Shown one piece after another: positions 56,951 through 64,000 of a DNA stretch of 64,000 bases. Made by a program: the position numbers and the translations under genes. Origin of the DNA: Clostridia bacterium (lineage in GTDB: Bacteria > Bacillota > Clostridia > UBA1212). The notes beneath the pieces were generated by a model that saw only the letters and a program-made list of their open reading frames with translations, was not told the DNA's origin and made no database searches. Every line of letters starts with the position of its first letter. Position 1 is the first letter of the stretch. Location: contig JAFTXP010000013.1 in assembly GCA_017461545.1 (NCBI GenBank), forward strand, positions 29,400 to 93,399. The letters run 5' to 3'.

Positions 56951-58333
56951 ATGGGTATATTACAGATTCTTAAGAATTCATTAAAAGTTCCTGAATTAAG
57001 AAAGAAACTTTTTATGACACTTGTTCTTATTCTCATATTCAGAATCGGATGCTTTATTCCTGTGCCGGGTCTCAGTGATACGGCATTGAGCTCATTGGCA
57101 GGAAACGGACTTTTCCAGTTTATGGATATTCTTTCCGGCGGTGCGTTTGAAAACGTATCAATTTTTGCAATGGGTATTTCACCTTACATCAACGCATCTA
57201 TCATCATGCAGCTTCTTACTGTTGCTATCCCTTATTTTGAAAGACTTCAGAAAGAAGGCGGAGAAGGCAGAAAGAAGATCAACAGAATTACAAGATATGT
57301 ATCTGTTGCCCTTGCAATTTTCCAGGGTATTATGCTCTACATAAACCTAGCAAATTCAGGCAATGCATTTTCAGATGGTCTTAATTCAAAAGTATTACTT
57401 TTCTTGGTGATATTATTCTCGTTCACAGCCGGTACTGCAATTCTTGTATGGCTTGGTGAGAAGATTACCGAAGTCGGCATCGGAAACGGTATTTCAATGA
57501 TTATCTTTGCAGGTATCATTTCCAGACTTCCCGATGCAATAAAGACTTTGATAAGTATAATAGTATACGGTACAACAGAGTGGGGTACAAAATATGCCGA
57601 TACAACAGACTCTACTATACAGATTTCAGATAAGTTGTATGTAACAATTCCGTTTATTGCAGCGGTTGTTGTAGTATTCCTCGCAGTTATTGTAGCTGTT
57701 GTATGGATGGACGGAGGAGAAAGAAGACTTCCTGTTCAGTACGCTAAGAGAGTTGTTGGACGTAAGATGCTCGGCGGACAGAGCACACATATTCCGCTCA
57801 AGGTTAACTCTTCCGGAGTTCTCCCGATCATCTTCGCAATGTCGCTTCTCCAGTTCCCTGTGACTATTGCTTCATTCATTGATGCAAACAGCGGCGTTAC
57901 GCAGTCTTTGAATAACTTCTCAACTACTTGGTGGTATTTGTTGATATATGCTGTATTGATTGTAGGATTTACATTCTTCTATAATATTGTTTACTTTGAT
58001 CCTAATGAGATCGCAAACAATCTTAAGAATAACGGCGGTATGATTATGGGCGCAAGCCTCCGCCCCGGAAAGCCTACAGCAGATTATATCAAGGGTATCT
58101 CAACAAGAATTACATGGTTCGGTGCATTCTTCCTTGCAGTTCTTGCAGTATTGCCGAGCTTTATACAGAAAATTATTGCAATCTTCAGCCCGAACCTCGG
58201 AAACTTTGATATGTGGTTCGGAGGCACATCCGTGCTTATCGTTGTAGGTGTTGCAATCGAAACTGTAAGACAGCTCGAAGCACAGTTGCTTATGAGACAC
58301 TACAAAGGCGGAAAAGGTGGATTCTTAAATTAA
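56951..58333 (+). CDS. secY: Preprotein translocase subunit SecY
   Basis: 460 residues, ten membrane helices. GILQILKNSLKVPELRKK, FRIGCFIPVPG, the ILSGGAFENVSIFAMGISPYINASII plug region, and GGERRLPVQYAKR in a cytoplasmic loop are diagnostic. Slightly long because of a periplasm-side loop near residues 205-225. It is the Sec channel. The SD lies in the end of rplO. Confidence 0.98.
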   Translation: MGILQILKNSLKVPELRKKLFMTLVLILIFRIGCFIPVPGLSDTALSSLAGNGLFQFMDILSGGAFENVSIFAMGISPYINASIIMQLLTVAIPYFERLQKEGGEGRKKINRITRYVSVALAIFQGIMLYINLANSGNAFSDGLNSKVLLFLVILFSFTAGTAILVWLGEKITEVGIGNGISMIIFAGIISRLPDAIKTLISIIVYGTTEWGTKYADTTDSTIQISDKLYVTIPFIAAVVVVFLAVIVAVVWMDGGERRLPVQYAKRVVGRKMLGGQSTHIPLKVNSSGVLPIIFAMSLLQFPVTIASFIDANSGVTQSLNNFSTTWWYLLIYAVLIVGFTFFYNIVYFDPNEIANNLKNNGGMIMGASLRPGKPTADYIKGISTRITWFGAFFLAVLAVLPSFIQKIIAIFSPNLGNFDMWFGGTSVLIVVGVAIETVRQLEAQLLMRHYKGGKGGFLN

Positions 58334-58373
58334 TGAGAATAGCTTTTTAAGCGAAATACTAAAAAAGTTTAAC

Positions 58374-58411
58374 TGCGATTGGCTCAGAGTATGTCCTCTG
58401 AGCTGATCGCA
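58374..58411 (+). terminator. Hairpin between secY and adk
   Basis: TGCGAT-GCTCAGAG pairs with CTCTGAGC-ATCGCA, 14 bp interrupted by a TG/TG internal mismatch, loop TATGTC. Followed by TAACTTGTTT only, so partial termination or mRNA processing is possible. Confidence 0.5.
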
Positions 58412-58504
58412 CTAACTTGTTTAAAAGACAGTAATTATTTTATAAAAGAAATTTTTACCGGGTCGGCATTTTAGCTCCGGTTAAATTTGAAAGGACGTTT
58501 AATT

Positions 58505-59146
58505 ATGAACTTAATGTTACTCGGTGCCCCCGGTGCGGGTAAAGGAACACAGGCTGTAGAGCTTGCTAAACTTCTCGGAATTCCTCAGGTTTCTACAGGA
58601 GACATATTCCGTGCAAATATAAAGGGAAACACAGAGCTCGGCAAACTTGCAAGCTCTTACATATCAAAGGGAATGCTCGTTCCGGATGAAGTTACTTTCG
58701 ATATCGTAAAAGACAGACTTCTTCAGGACGATTGTAAAAACGGTGTGATCTTAGACGGATTCCCGAGAACAATTGCTCAGGCTGAGATGCTTGACAAGTT
58801 CTTTGCTGAGATAGGCCGCAAACTCGACTATGTAGTAAATATCGTAGTTGAAGATGAGGCTGTTGTTGCAAGACTTTCAAGAAGAAGAATATGTCCTGAC
58901 TGCAAGCAGAGCTTCCATCTTGATTTCGCTCCTCCGGCAGGAGACAAATGTACAAATTGCGGCGCAACTGTTGTACAGCGTCCCGATGATGTAGAGGAAG
59001 TTATCATGCAGAGACTTCGTGAATACCACAAGCAGACAGCTCCGCTTGTAGATTACTATAAAGAAAAAGGAATTCTTGTTGATTCAGAGAGCGTAAACGA
59101 TATCGAACAGGCTCTTCAGAACACAAAGAATGCTATCGGAGTTTGA
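58505..59146 (+). CDS. adk: Adenylate kinase
   Basis: 213 residues from ATG 58505 after AAAGGA. LLGAPGAGKGTQA is the P-loop; LDGFPRTIAQAE and RLSRRRICP follow. The LID domain carries a zinc site CPDC and CTNC, as in Gram-positive enzymes. It interconverts AMP, ADP and ATP. Confidence 0.97.
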   Translation: MNLMLLGAPGAGKGTQAVELAKLLGIPQVSTGDIFRANIKGNTELGKLASSYISKGMLVPDEVTFDIVKDRLLQDDCKNGVILDGFPRTIAQAEMLDKFFAEIGRKLDYVVNIVVEDEAVVARLSRRRICPDCKQSFHLDFAPPAGDKCTNCGATVVQRPDDVEEVIMQRLREYHKQTAPLVDYYKEKGILVDSESVNDIEQALQNTKNAIGV

Positions 59147-59152
59147 TTTTAA

Positions 59153-59917
59153 ATGTTAAATATCAAATCGAAACATGAAATTGAATTAATGAAATCAGCA
59201 GGCAAGATTGTCGGAGAGCTTCTGAACATTCTGGAAGAAAAAATTGTTCCGGGAATAACGACAAAAGAACTTGACATAATTGCCGAAAAATATATAATAA
59301 AGAATGGTGCGTTTCCGTCCTTTAAGGGCGTACCGGGCTATGGAAAAGCTCCTGATTTTCCGGCGAGTATTTGCGCGTCGGTAAATGACGAAGTCATCCA
59401 CGGCATTCCGGGAAACCGCGTGCTTCATGAGGGCGATATCATAAGTATCGATGTCGGAGCATGTTATAAGGGATATCACGGAGATGCTGCCAGGACTTTC
59501 AGCGTGGGCGAGTGTTCATCTGAGGCATCGCGGCTGATCACCGTGACCAGGGACAGTTTCTTCAAGGGTGTTGAGAAGGCTGTCGTGGGTAATAGAGTGA
59601 TAGATGTATCAGGTGCTATACAGGATCATGTTGAGTCCAATGGATTTTCACTTGTGAGAGAATTCACAGGACACGGTATCGGAAGGGAGCTTCACGAGGA
59701 CCCCGAGGTGCCGAACTATCGCGGACGTGTTCGCGGCATAAGATTATTGCCGGGAGTTGCGATTGCCGTGGAGCCGATGGTTAACGCCGGAGGTGCAGGC
59801 ATATTTATTCAGCGTGACGGTTGGACTGTGAAAACAAGTGATCACAGCTTGTCGGCTCATTATGAGAATACAATCATTGTGACAGACGGCGAGCCTATTA
59901 TAACCACACTTGTGTAA
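59153..59917 (+). CDS. map: Methionine aminopeptidase, type I
   Basis: 254 residues. Metal ligands are in IISIDVGACYKGYHGDAARTF (two Asp), FTGHGIGRELHEDP (His), AVEPM (Glu) and the final ENTIIVT (Glu). It removes the initiator Met from new proteins. It starts 6 nt after adk with a weak SD, so translation probably depends on coupling. Confidence 0.97.
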   Translation: MLNIKSKHEIELMKSAGKIVGELLNILEEKIVPGITTKELDIIAEKYIIKNGAFPSFKGVPGYGKAPDFPASICASVNDEVIHGIPGNRVLHEGDIISIDVGACYKGYHGDAARTFSVGECSSEASRLITVTRDSFFKGVEKAVVGNRVIDVSGAIQDHVESNGFSLVREFTGHGIGRELHEDPEVPNYRGRVRGIRLLPGVAIAVEPMVNAGGAGIFIQRDGWTVKTSDHSLSAHYENTIIVTDGEPIITTLV

Positions 59918-59969
59918 GCTGTTTCGGATGAGAAATCAGCAGGTTTTTATTATAACAGGAGGTTAGATT

Positions 59970-60185
59970 GTGTCTAAAGAAGATGTAATCGAAGTAGAAG
60001 GTGTTGTTACCGAAGTATTGCCTAATTGTGTTTTCAAAGTTACTTTGGAAAACGGTCATGTAGTGACATCACACATATCAGGCAAGCTCAGAACAAACTA
60101 TATCAAGATTCTTCCGGGCGATCGCGTTGCTCTTGAGTTGTCACCTTATGATCTTGACAGAGGCAGAATTACATGGAGAAAGTAA
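59970..60185 (+). CDS. infA: Translation initiation factor IF-1
   Basis: 71 residues from a GTG start with CAGGAGG upstream. [29 protein letters not shown] and [12 protein letters not shown] form the OB fold of IF-1, which occupies the A site during initiation. The KOW-domain gene often found before infA in Clostridia is absent. Confidence 0.98.
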   Translation: MSKEDVIEVEGVVTEVLPNCVFKVTLENGHVVTSHISGKLRTNYIKILPGDRVALELSPYDLDRGRITWRK

Positions 60186-60245
60186 TCCGAGCTGATTTAT
60201 ACGGATTACGGTTATTGTTTTATATGTGTTTAAGGAGGAAATATC

Positions 60246-60362
60246 ATGAAAGTCAGACCGTCAGTAAAGCCTATTTGCGACAAATGCAAGGTAATTAAAA
60301 GACACGGTAAAGTAATGGTAATTTGCGATGCTTATCCGAAGCATAAGCAGAGACAGGGCTAA
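60246..60362 (+). CDS. rpmJ: 50S ribosomal protein L36
   Basis: 38 residues: [20 protein letters not shown] with the zinc ligands C-x2-C, a later Cys in VICDAYPKH and the His, so it is the zinc-binding form. AAGGAGG precedes the ATG. Confidence 0.97.
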   Translation: MKVRPSVKPICDKCKVIKRHGKVMVICDAYPKHKQRQG

Positions 60363-60543
60363 TATTCTATTTTATTGTTTAGAAATTATTACCTGTAAAA
60401 GTATCATGTCAGAATGCGGCTGCGCATAACAGCAATTTATACTGCTTAATATGCGAATTTTGATATGTTTATTATATTGCAATTTTTTCCTGCGGCTTAT
60501 ATTGGTCGCAAAGCGGTTTATATTTTTGGAGGTGTATTAAGAG

Positions 60544-60912
60544 ATGGCGCGTATTGCAGGTGTTGACTTGCCGAGAGAAAAACGTGTTGAGATCGGACTT
60601 ACCTATATTTACGGTATTGGCAGAACTTCTGCTACTAAGATTCTTGAGAAAACAGGAATCAGTCCGGATACTAGAGTCAAAGATTTGACAGATGATGAAG
60701 TAAATATGTTGAGAGATGTAATAGACAAAGAATATGTCGTTGAGGGTGACGTACGCAGAGAAGTTGCTCTTAATATCAAACGTCTCATGGAAATTGGCTG
60801 TTACAGAGGAAGACGTCATAAAGTTGGACTTCCTGTAAGAGGACAGAGAACAAAGACAAATGCAAGAACAAGAAAAGGTCCTTGCAAGACTGTAGCAGGA
60901 AAGAAGAAATAA
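60544..60912 (+). CDS. rpsM: 30S ribosomal protein S13
   Basis: 122 residues. [25 protein letters not shown] and the basic C-terminal tail [19 protein letters not shown] that reaches the tRNAs. GGAGG precedes the ATG. The 181 nt before it are AT-rich with no clear gene or terminator. Confidence 0.98.
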   Translation: MARIAGVDLPREKRVEIGLTYIYGIGRTSATKILEKTGISPDTRVKDLTDDEVNMLRDVIDKEYVVEGDVRREVALNIKRLMEIGCYRGRRHKVGLPVRGQRTKTNARTRKGPCKTVAGKKK

Positions 60913-60927
60913 GTTGGAGGTTTGATT

Positions 60928-61326
60928 ATGGCTGTTAAAGGCAAAAAAGTTGTAAGAGGTAAGCGCAGAGAGCGCAAAAACGTTGAACACGGTGCTGCAC
61001 ACATCCGTTCAAGCTTCAATAACACTATCGTAACTATTACTGACAAGAACGGTAATGCATTGTCTTGGGCAAGTGCAGGTGGACTTGGCTTCAGAGGATC
61101 TAAGAAGAGCACTCCGTTTGCTGCTCAGTCAGCTGCAGAGACAGCTGCTAAGGCTGCTATGGAATATGGTCTCAAAGATGTTGAAGTTTATGTCAGAGGT
61201 CCCGGAGCAGGTCGTGAATCTGCTATCAGAGCGTTGCAGAGCGCAGGTCTCGAAGTTCTCCTTATCAAGGATGAGACTCCTATTCCGCACAACGGATGCA
61301 GACCGCCTAAAAGAAGACGTGTTTAA
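60928..61326 (+). CDS. rpsK: 30S ribosomal protein S11
   Basis: 132 residues from ATG 60928 after GGAGG; the TTG at 60922 adds nothing. [23 protein letters not shown] and [20 protein letters not shown], with RPPKRRRV at the end, are diagnostic. Confidence 0.98.
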   Translation: MAVKGKKVVRGKRRERKNVEHGAAHIRSSFNNTIVTITDKNGNALSWASAGGLGFRGSKKSTPFAAQSAAETAAKAAMEYGLKDVEVYVRGPGAGRESAIRALQSAGLEVLLIKDETPIPHNGCRPPKRRRV

Positions 61327-61347
61327 TCATTACTGGAGGTGTAATTA

Positions 61348-61974
61348 ATGGCAAGATATACAGGTGCATCATGTAGACTTTGCAGAAGAGAAGGTACAAA
61401 ACTTTTTCTTAAAGGTGCAAGATGTAGTTCAGATAAATGTGCGTTGAGCAAGAGAACATCAGCTCCCGGTCAGCATGGACAGGGCAAAAAGAAACAGTCA
61501 GAATATGGTCTCCAGCTCAGAGAAAAGCAGAAAGCTAAAAGATATTACGGCGTACTCGAAAAACAGTTCAGAAACTATTTCGATCTCGCCAGCAAAAAGC
61601 AGGGTATCACAGGTGAAAACCTCTTGGTACTCCTTGAGAGAAGACTTGACAACGTTGTTTACAGAATGGGTCTCGGCACATCTAGAGCCGAAGCAAGACA
61701 GCTTGTAAGACACGGTCATTTCACAGTTAACGGCAAGAAGGTAAATATTCCGTCATACCTTGTATCTGCAGGAGACGTTGTTGCTGTATGTGAGAAGAGT
61801 ACTTCTATCGAACGTTTAAAAGTTATTCTTGATGACACAAGCGGTCGTATTGTTCCTGCATGGATTGATTTTGACGCTGATAAGCTCACTGCGAATGTTA
61901 ATGCATTGCCTGCACGCGCAGACATCGACATTGATATCGAAGAGCATCTTATCGTTGAGTTGTACAGCAAATAA
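61348..61974 (+). CDS. rpsD: 30S ribosomal protein S4
   Basis: 208 residues. The N-terminal zinc-type cluster CRLCRREG and a second [11 protein letters not shown] is retained; [14 protein letters not shown] and the S4 RNA-binding domain [21 protein letters not shown] follow. S4 nucleates 30S assembly and in some bacteria controls the alpha operon. Confidence 0.98.
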   Translation: MARYTGASCRLCRREGTKLFLKGARCSSDKCALSKRTSAPGQHGQGKKKQSEYGLQLREKQKAKRYYGVLEKQFRNYFDLASKKQGITGENLLVLLERRLDNVVYRMGLGTSRAEARQLVRHGHFTVNGKKVNIPSYLVSAGDVVAVCEKSTSIERLKVILDDTSGRIVPAWIDFDADKLTANVNALPARADIDIDIEEHLIVELYSK

Positions 61975-62048
61975 TATTTTGCTGTTCGATTTATCGATGA
62001 TAGTTAAGATATTTTTAAGTGTTCAAGGTATTCATGGAGGGATATATT

Positions 62049-63002
62049 GTGAATAATATTGAAAGACCGAGAAGAATAGAGTGTGTGGAGGTTGATGAAG
62101 TCGGCACTTACGGAAAATTCGTAATCGAACCTCTTGAAAGAGGTTACGGAATTACTCTTGGCAACTCTCTTAGAAGAGTTATGCTTTCATCACTTCCGGG
62201 AGCTGCCGTTACATCAATAAAGATTGATGGTGTACGTCATGAGTTTTCGACTATTCCCGGAGTTGTTGAGGATGTTACAGAGATCGTTCTTAACATAAAG
62301 AAAGTTGCATTTAAGGTTTACGAAGGCACAACATGTAAAGCTACAATCGATACTTCAAAAGCCGGTGAGATTACTGCTGCAGACATTATCTGCGGTTCTG
62401 GCGTGGCTGTTCTTAATACTGATCAGCATATTGCAACACTTAACGGCGAATCCAGACTTTCTATTGAAATGGAAGTATCTATGGGTATCGGTTGGTCATC
62501 ATCTGACAAAAATAAATCAGATGATCAGCCAAATGGTGTCATTTCTATTGATTCAATCTTCTCACCTGTAAAGAAAGTTAACTTTGTTGTAGAAAATACA
62601 TTGGTGGGCAATGTGACGGACTATGACAAACTTTCTATCGAGATATGGACAGACGGTTCTATTATTCCTGAGGAAGCATTGAAACAGGGTGCTCAGATTC
62701 TTATTGAGCAGCTTAACATTTTCGTAAATAAAACAGATTCTGATGCAGAATTCCAGGATGCTGTACAGGAGGAAAATGCGTCTAATCAGGAAAAAGTACT
62801 TGAAATGAGCATAGAGGAACTTGACTTGTCAGTAAGATCTTCTAACTGCCTCAAGAGAGCACAGATTCACACCGTAGGTGACTTGGTTAAGAAGACTGAA
62901 GATGAAATGATGAAGGTTCGTAACCTTGGTAAAAAGTCTTTTGTTGAAATTCAGCATAAGCTCGAAGGTATGGGACTTTCGTTTAAGGACTCAAATAATT
63001 AA
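62049..63002 (+). CDS. rpoA: RNA polymerase alpha subunit
   Basis: 317 residues from a GTG at 62049, 7 nt after GGAGGG; the frame upstream includes that SD. The N-terminal dimerisation domain has [20 protein letters not shown] and the C-terminal UP-element-binding domain has [22 protein letters not shown] and [12 protein letters not shown]. Standard length. Confidence 0.98.
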   Translation: MNNIERPRRIECVEVDEVGTYGKFVIEPLERGYGITLGNSLRRVMLSSLPGAAVTSIKIDGVRHEFSTIPGVVEDVTEIVLNIKKVAFKVYEGTTCKATIDTSKAGEITAADIICGSGVAVLNTDQHIATLNGESRLSIEMEVSMGIGWSSSDKNKSDDQPNGVISIDSIFSPVKKVNFVVENTLVGNVTDYDKLSIEIWTDGSIIPEEALKQGAQILIEQLNIFVNKTDSDAEFQDAVQEENASNQEKVLEMSIEELDLSVRSSNCLKRAQIHTVGDLVKKTEDEMMKVRNLGKKSFVEIQHKLEGMGLSFKDSNN

Positions 63003-63054
63003 TTGCAATTTACATTAGATTTATCGCGTAAATTTGTTAGGAGGTTTGTTGTAG

Positions 63055-63576
63055 ATGGGATATAGAAAACTTGGTGCTACTTCTGACAGAAGAAAAGCTA
63101 TGCTCAGAGGCCTTGTAACTGCATTGCTCCAGAACGGTTCAATCGTTACAACTGAGACAAGAGCTAAAGAAGTACAGAGTATTGCAGAGCGCCTTATCGG
63201 TATTGCTGTTCGTGAGGCAGATAACTTCACTTCAAAGCAGAAAACTGTAAGTGCAGCCAAAACAAATTCAAAAGGAAAAGTATTGACAGTAGCTAAAACT
63301 TCAAAGAACGGCAGAAAATACAATGTTGTTGAGCGTGAAGTTAAGACTGAATTGGTCAGAGTTGACGATGCTTCCAGACTTGCTGCAAGAAGACAGGCTA
63401 TTTCTTGGATTTATAATGTAAAAGACGCTAACGGCGAAAATGTTAACGTAGTTAACAAATTATTCGACGAGATTGCTCCTAAGTATAAGGAGAGAAAAGG
63501 CGGTTACACAAGAATCTATAAGACAGGTTGCCGTAGAGGCGATGCTGCTCCGATGGCAATTCTTGAGCTTGTATAA
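63055..63576 (+). CDS. rplQ: 50S ribosomal protein L17 with internal insertion
   Basis: 173 residues against 112-130 in most Firmicutes. The N-terminal [23 protein letters not shown] and C-terminal [20 protein letters not shown] and [14 protein letters not shown] are normal. Between AVREADN (about residue 60) and ARRQAISW (about 123) the segment is roughly 45 residues longer than usual and rich in Lys, Thr and Val. L17 sits near the tunnel exit. Last gene of the cluster. Confidence 0.95.
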   Translation: MGYRKLGATSDRRKAMLRGLVTALLQNGSIVTTETRAKEVQSIAERLIGIAVREADNFTSKQKTVSAAKTNSKGKVLTVAKTSKNGRKYNVVEREVKTELVRVDDASRLAARRQAISWIYNVKDANGENVNVVNKLFDEIAPKYKERKGGYTRIYKTGCRRGDAAPMAILELV

Positions 63577-63606
63577 TAGGCTTTTTGAATAATGTAATTA
63601 AACAGA

Positions 63607-63649
63607 CCCCCGCGGTGCAAACACCGCGGGGGTTTTATTTTTTTATTTT
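63607..63649 (+). terminator. Terminator of the S10-spc-alpha cluster
   Basis: Perfect 11-bp stem CCCCCGCGGTG/CACCGCGGGGG with a CAAA loop, followed by TTTTATTTTTTT. Confidence 0.95.
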
Positions 63650-63661
63650 TATATTTACCCC

Positions 63662-63690
63662 TTGACAAGGTAGGTAAATGTTGCTACAAT
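63662..63690 (+). promoter_or_regulatory. Promoter of the sulfhydrylase unit
   Basis: Perfect TTGACA, 17-nt spacer, TACAAT. The spacer contains one copy of the 12-bp repeat AAGGTAGGTAAA. Confidence 0.75.
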
Positions 63691-63718
63691 GCAAACACCC
63701 ACCGGAAAGGTAGGTAAA
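63667..63718 (+). repeat. Two identical 12-bp direct repeats, candidate operators
   Basis: AAGGTAGGTAAA at 63667-63678 and again at 63707-63718, exactly 40 bp apart, close to four DNA turns. The first covers the promoter spacer, the second lies just after the expected transcription start. The arrangement suggests a repressor binding both sites; the protein is unknown. Confidence 0.6.
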
Positions 63719-63733
63719 AAGAGGGTATTTATT

Positions 63734-63790
63734 ATGAAAAACTACTTTGAAGAACTTGTAAGAGCAAATTTCCGTTTCGGGCGAATGTGA
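63734..63790 (+). CDS. 18-residue leader ORF before the sulfhydrylase gene
   Basis: ATG at 63734, reading MKNYFEELVRANFRFGRM and then TGA, with GAGGG 10 nt upstream. It lies between the promoter and metY and has no overlap with any other gene. It contains no run of Cys or Met codons that would make a classical attenuator obvious. It may be a regulatory leader peptide; translation is likely from the SD but not proven. Confidence 0.5.
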   Translation: MKNYFEELVRANFRFGRM

Positions 63791-63834
63791 AACTATGTGT
63801 AACACTGTTAAACCAAACTATCATATTCATATAA

Positions 63835-64000
<166 letters not shown>

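Overview
The window looks like chromosome from a low-GC, Gram-positive, spore-forming member of the Clostridia, probably an Oscillospirales/Ruminococcaceae-type anaerobe. The signs are spoIIE, an ireB-ruvX-DUF1292 cluster, RNase J, TTG/GTG starts behind strong GGAGG sites, sigma-A promoters with 17-bp spacers, and secreted proteins with Ser/Thr-rich linkers and a C-terminal membrane anchor. The species cannot be named from the sequence alone. No phage, insertion sequence or CRISPR array is visible.

Layout. 1-5.9 kb (minus): a DUF421 membrane protein cut by the window edge, then two tandem paralogous surface proteins of unknown function under one promoter. 6.1-6.5 kb: a tRNA-Thr/tRNA-Tyr operon and its terminator. 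6.5-11.4 kb: a small Sm-like protein, a cysteine hydrolase, nagB, a polysaccharide deacetylase, ireB-ruvX-DUF1292 and a lipid kinase. 11.5-14.1 kb: rpsO and pnp, each behind a structured leader. 14.1-14.8 kb: a gene-poor patch between two copies of the pnp terminator. It contains a 28-residue membrane peptide inside an inverted repeat, faced by a strong convergent promoter, and is a candidate type I toxin-antitoxin module. 14.9-22.3 kb: an XRE regulator with a repeat-rich tail, spoIIE behind two Spo0A-like boxes, ygiQ and rnj. 22.7-30.5 kb: housekeeping genes recA-recX-rimO-pgsA-plsX-acpP-rnc-radical SAM, then comEA on the other strand. 30.8-33.7 kb: purine nucleoside salvage (deoD, deoB) plus an asparaginase. 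33.8-37.1 kb: a large NlpC/P60-like surface protein whose C-terminal module matches that of the surface protein at 2983-5874. 37.2-47 kb: a lipoprotein, a PH-domain protein, an aconitase-family hydratase, three consecutive cyclophilins, tRNA-Ser, a zinc-ribbon/SseB protein, DegV, and a phosphodiester glycosidase with a small membrane protein.

47-63.6 kb is the complete S10-spc-alpha ribosomal supercluster in canonical order (rpsJ to rplQ, with secY, adk, map, infA, rpmJ and rpoA inside). It is driven by a near-consensus promoter and closed by a strong terminator. Non-canonical details are a long S10 leader, a structured 180-nt gap between rpsJ and rplC, a 48-residue N-terminal extension of L22, a longer C-terminus of L23 and an insertion in L17. 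At the right edge a new unit begins: a strong promoter overlapped by one of two identical 12-bp repeats 40 bp apart, an 18-codon leader ORF, and the start of an O-acetylhomoserine sulfhydrylase gene.

Most of the window is core metabolism and translation. The parts most likely to be undescribed are the toxin-like locus at 14.2-14.55 kb, the leader ORF and repeats before the sulfhydrylase gene, the paralogous surface proteins with a shared C-terminal module, and the lineage-specific ribosomal protein additions. Everything here was read by eye; no database search, folding program or alignment was run.
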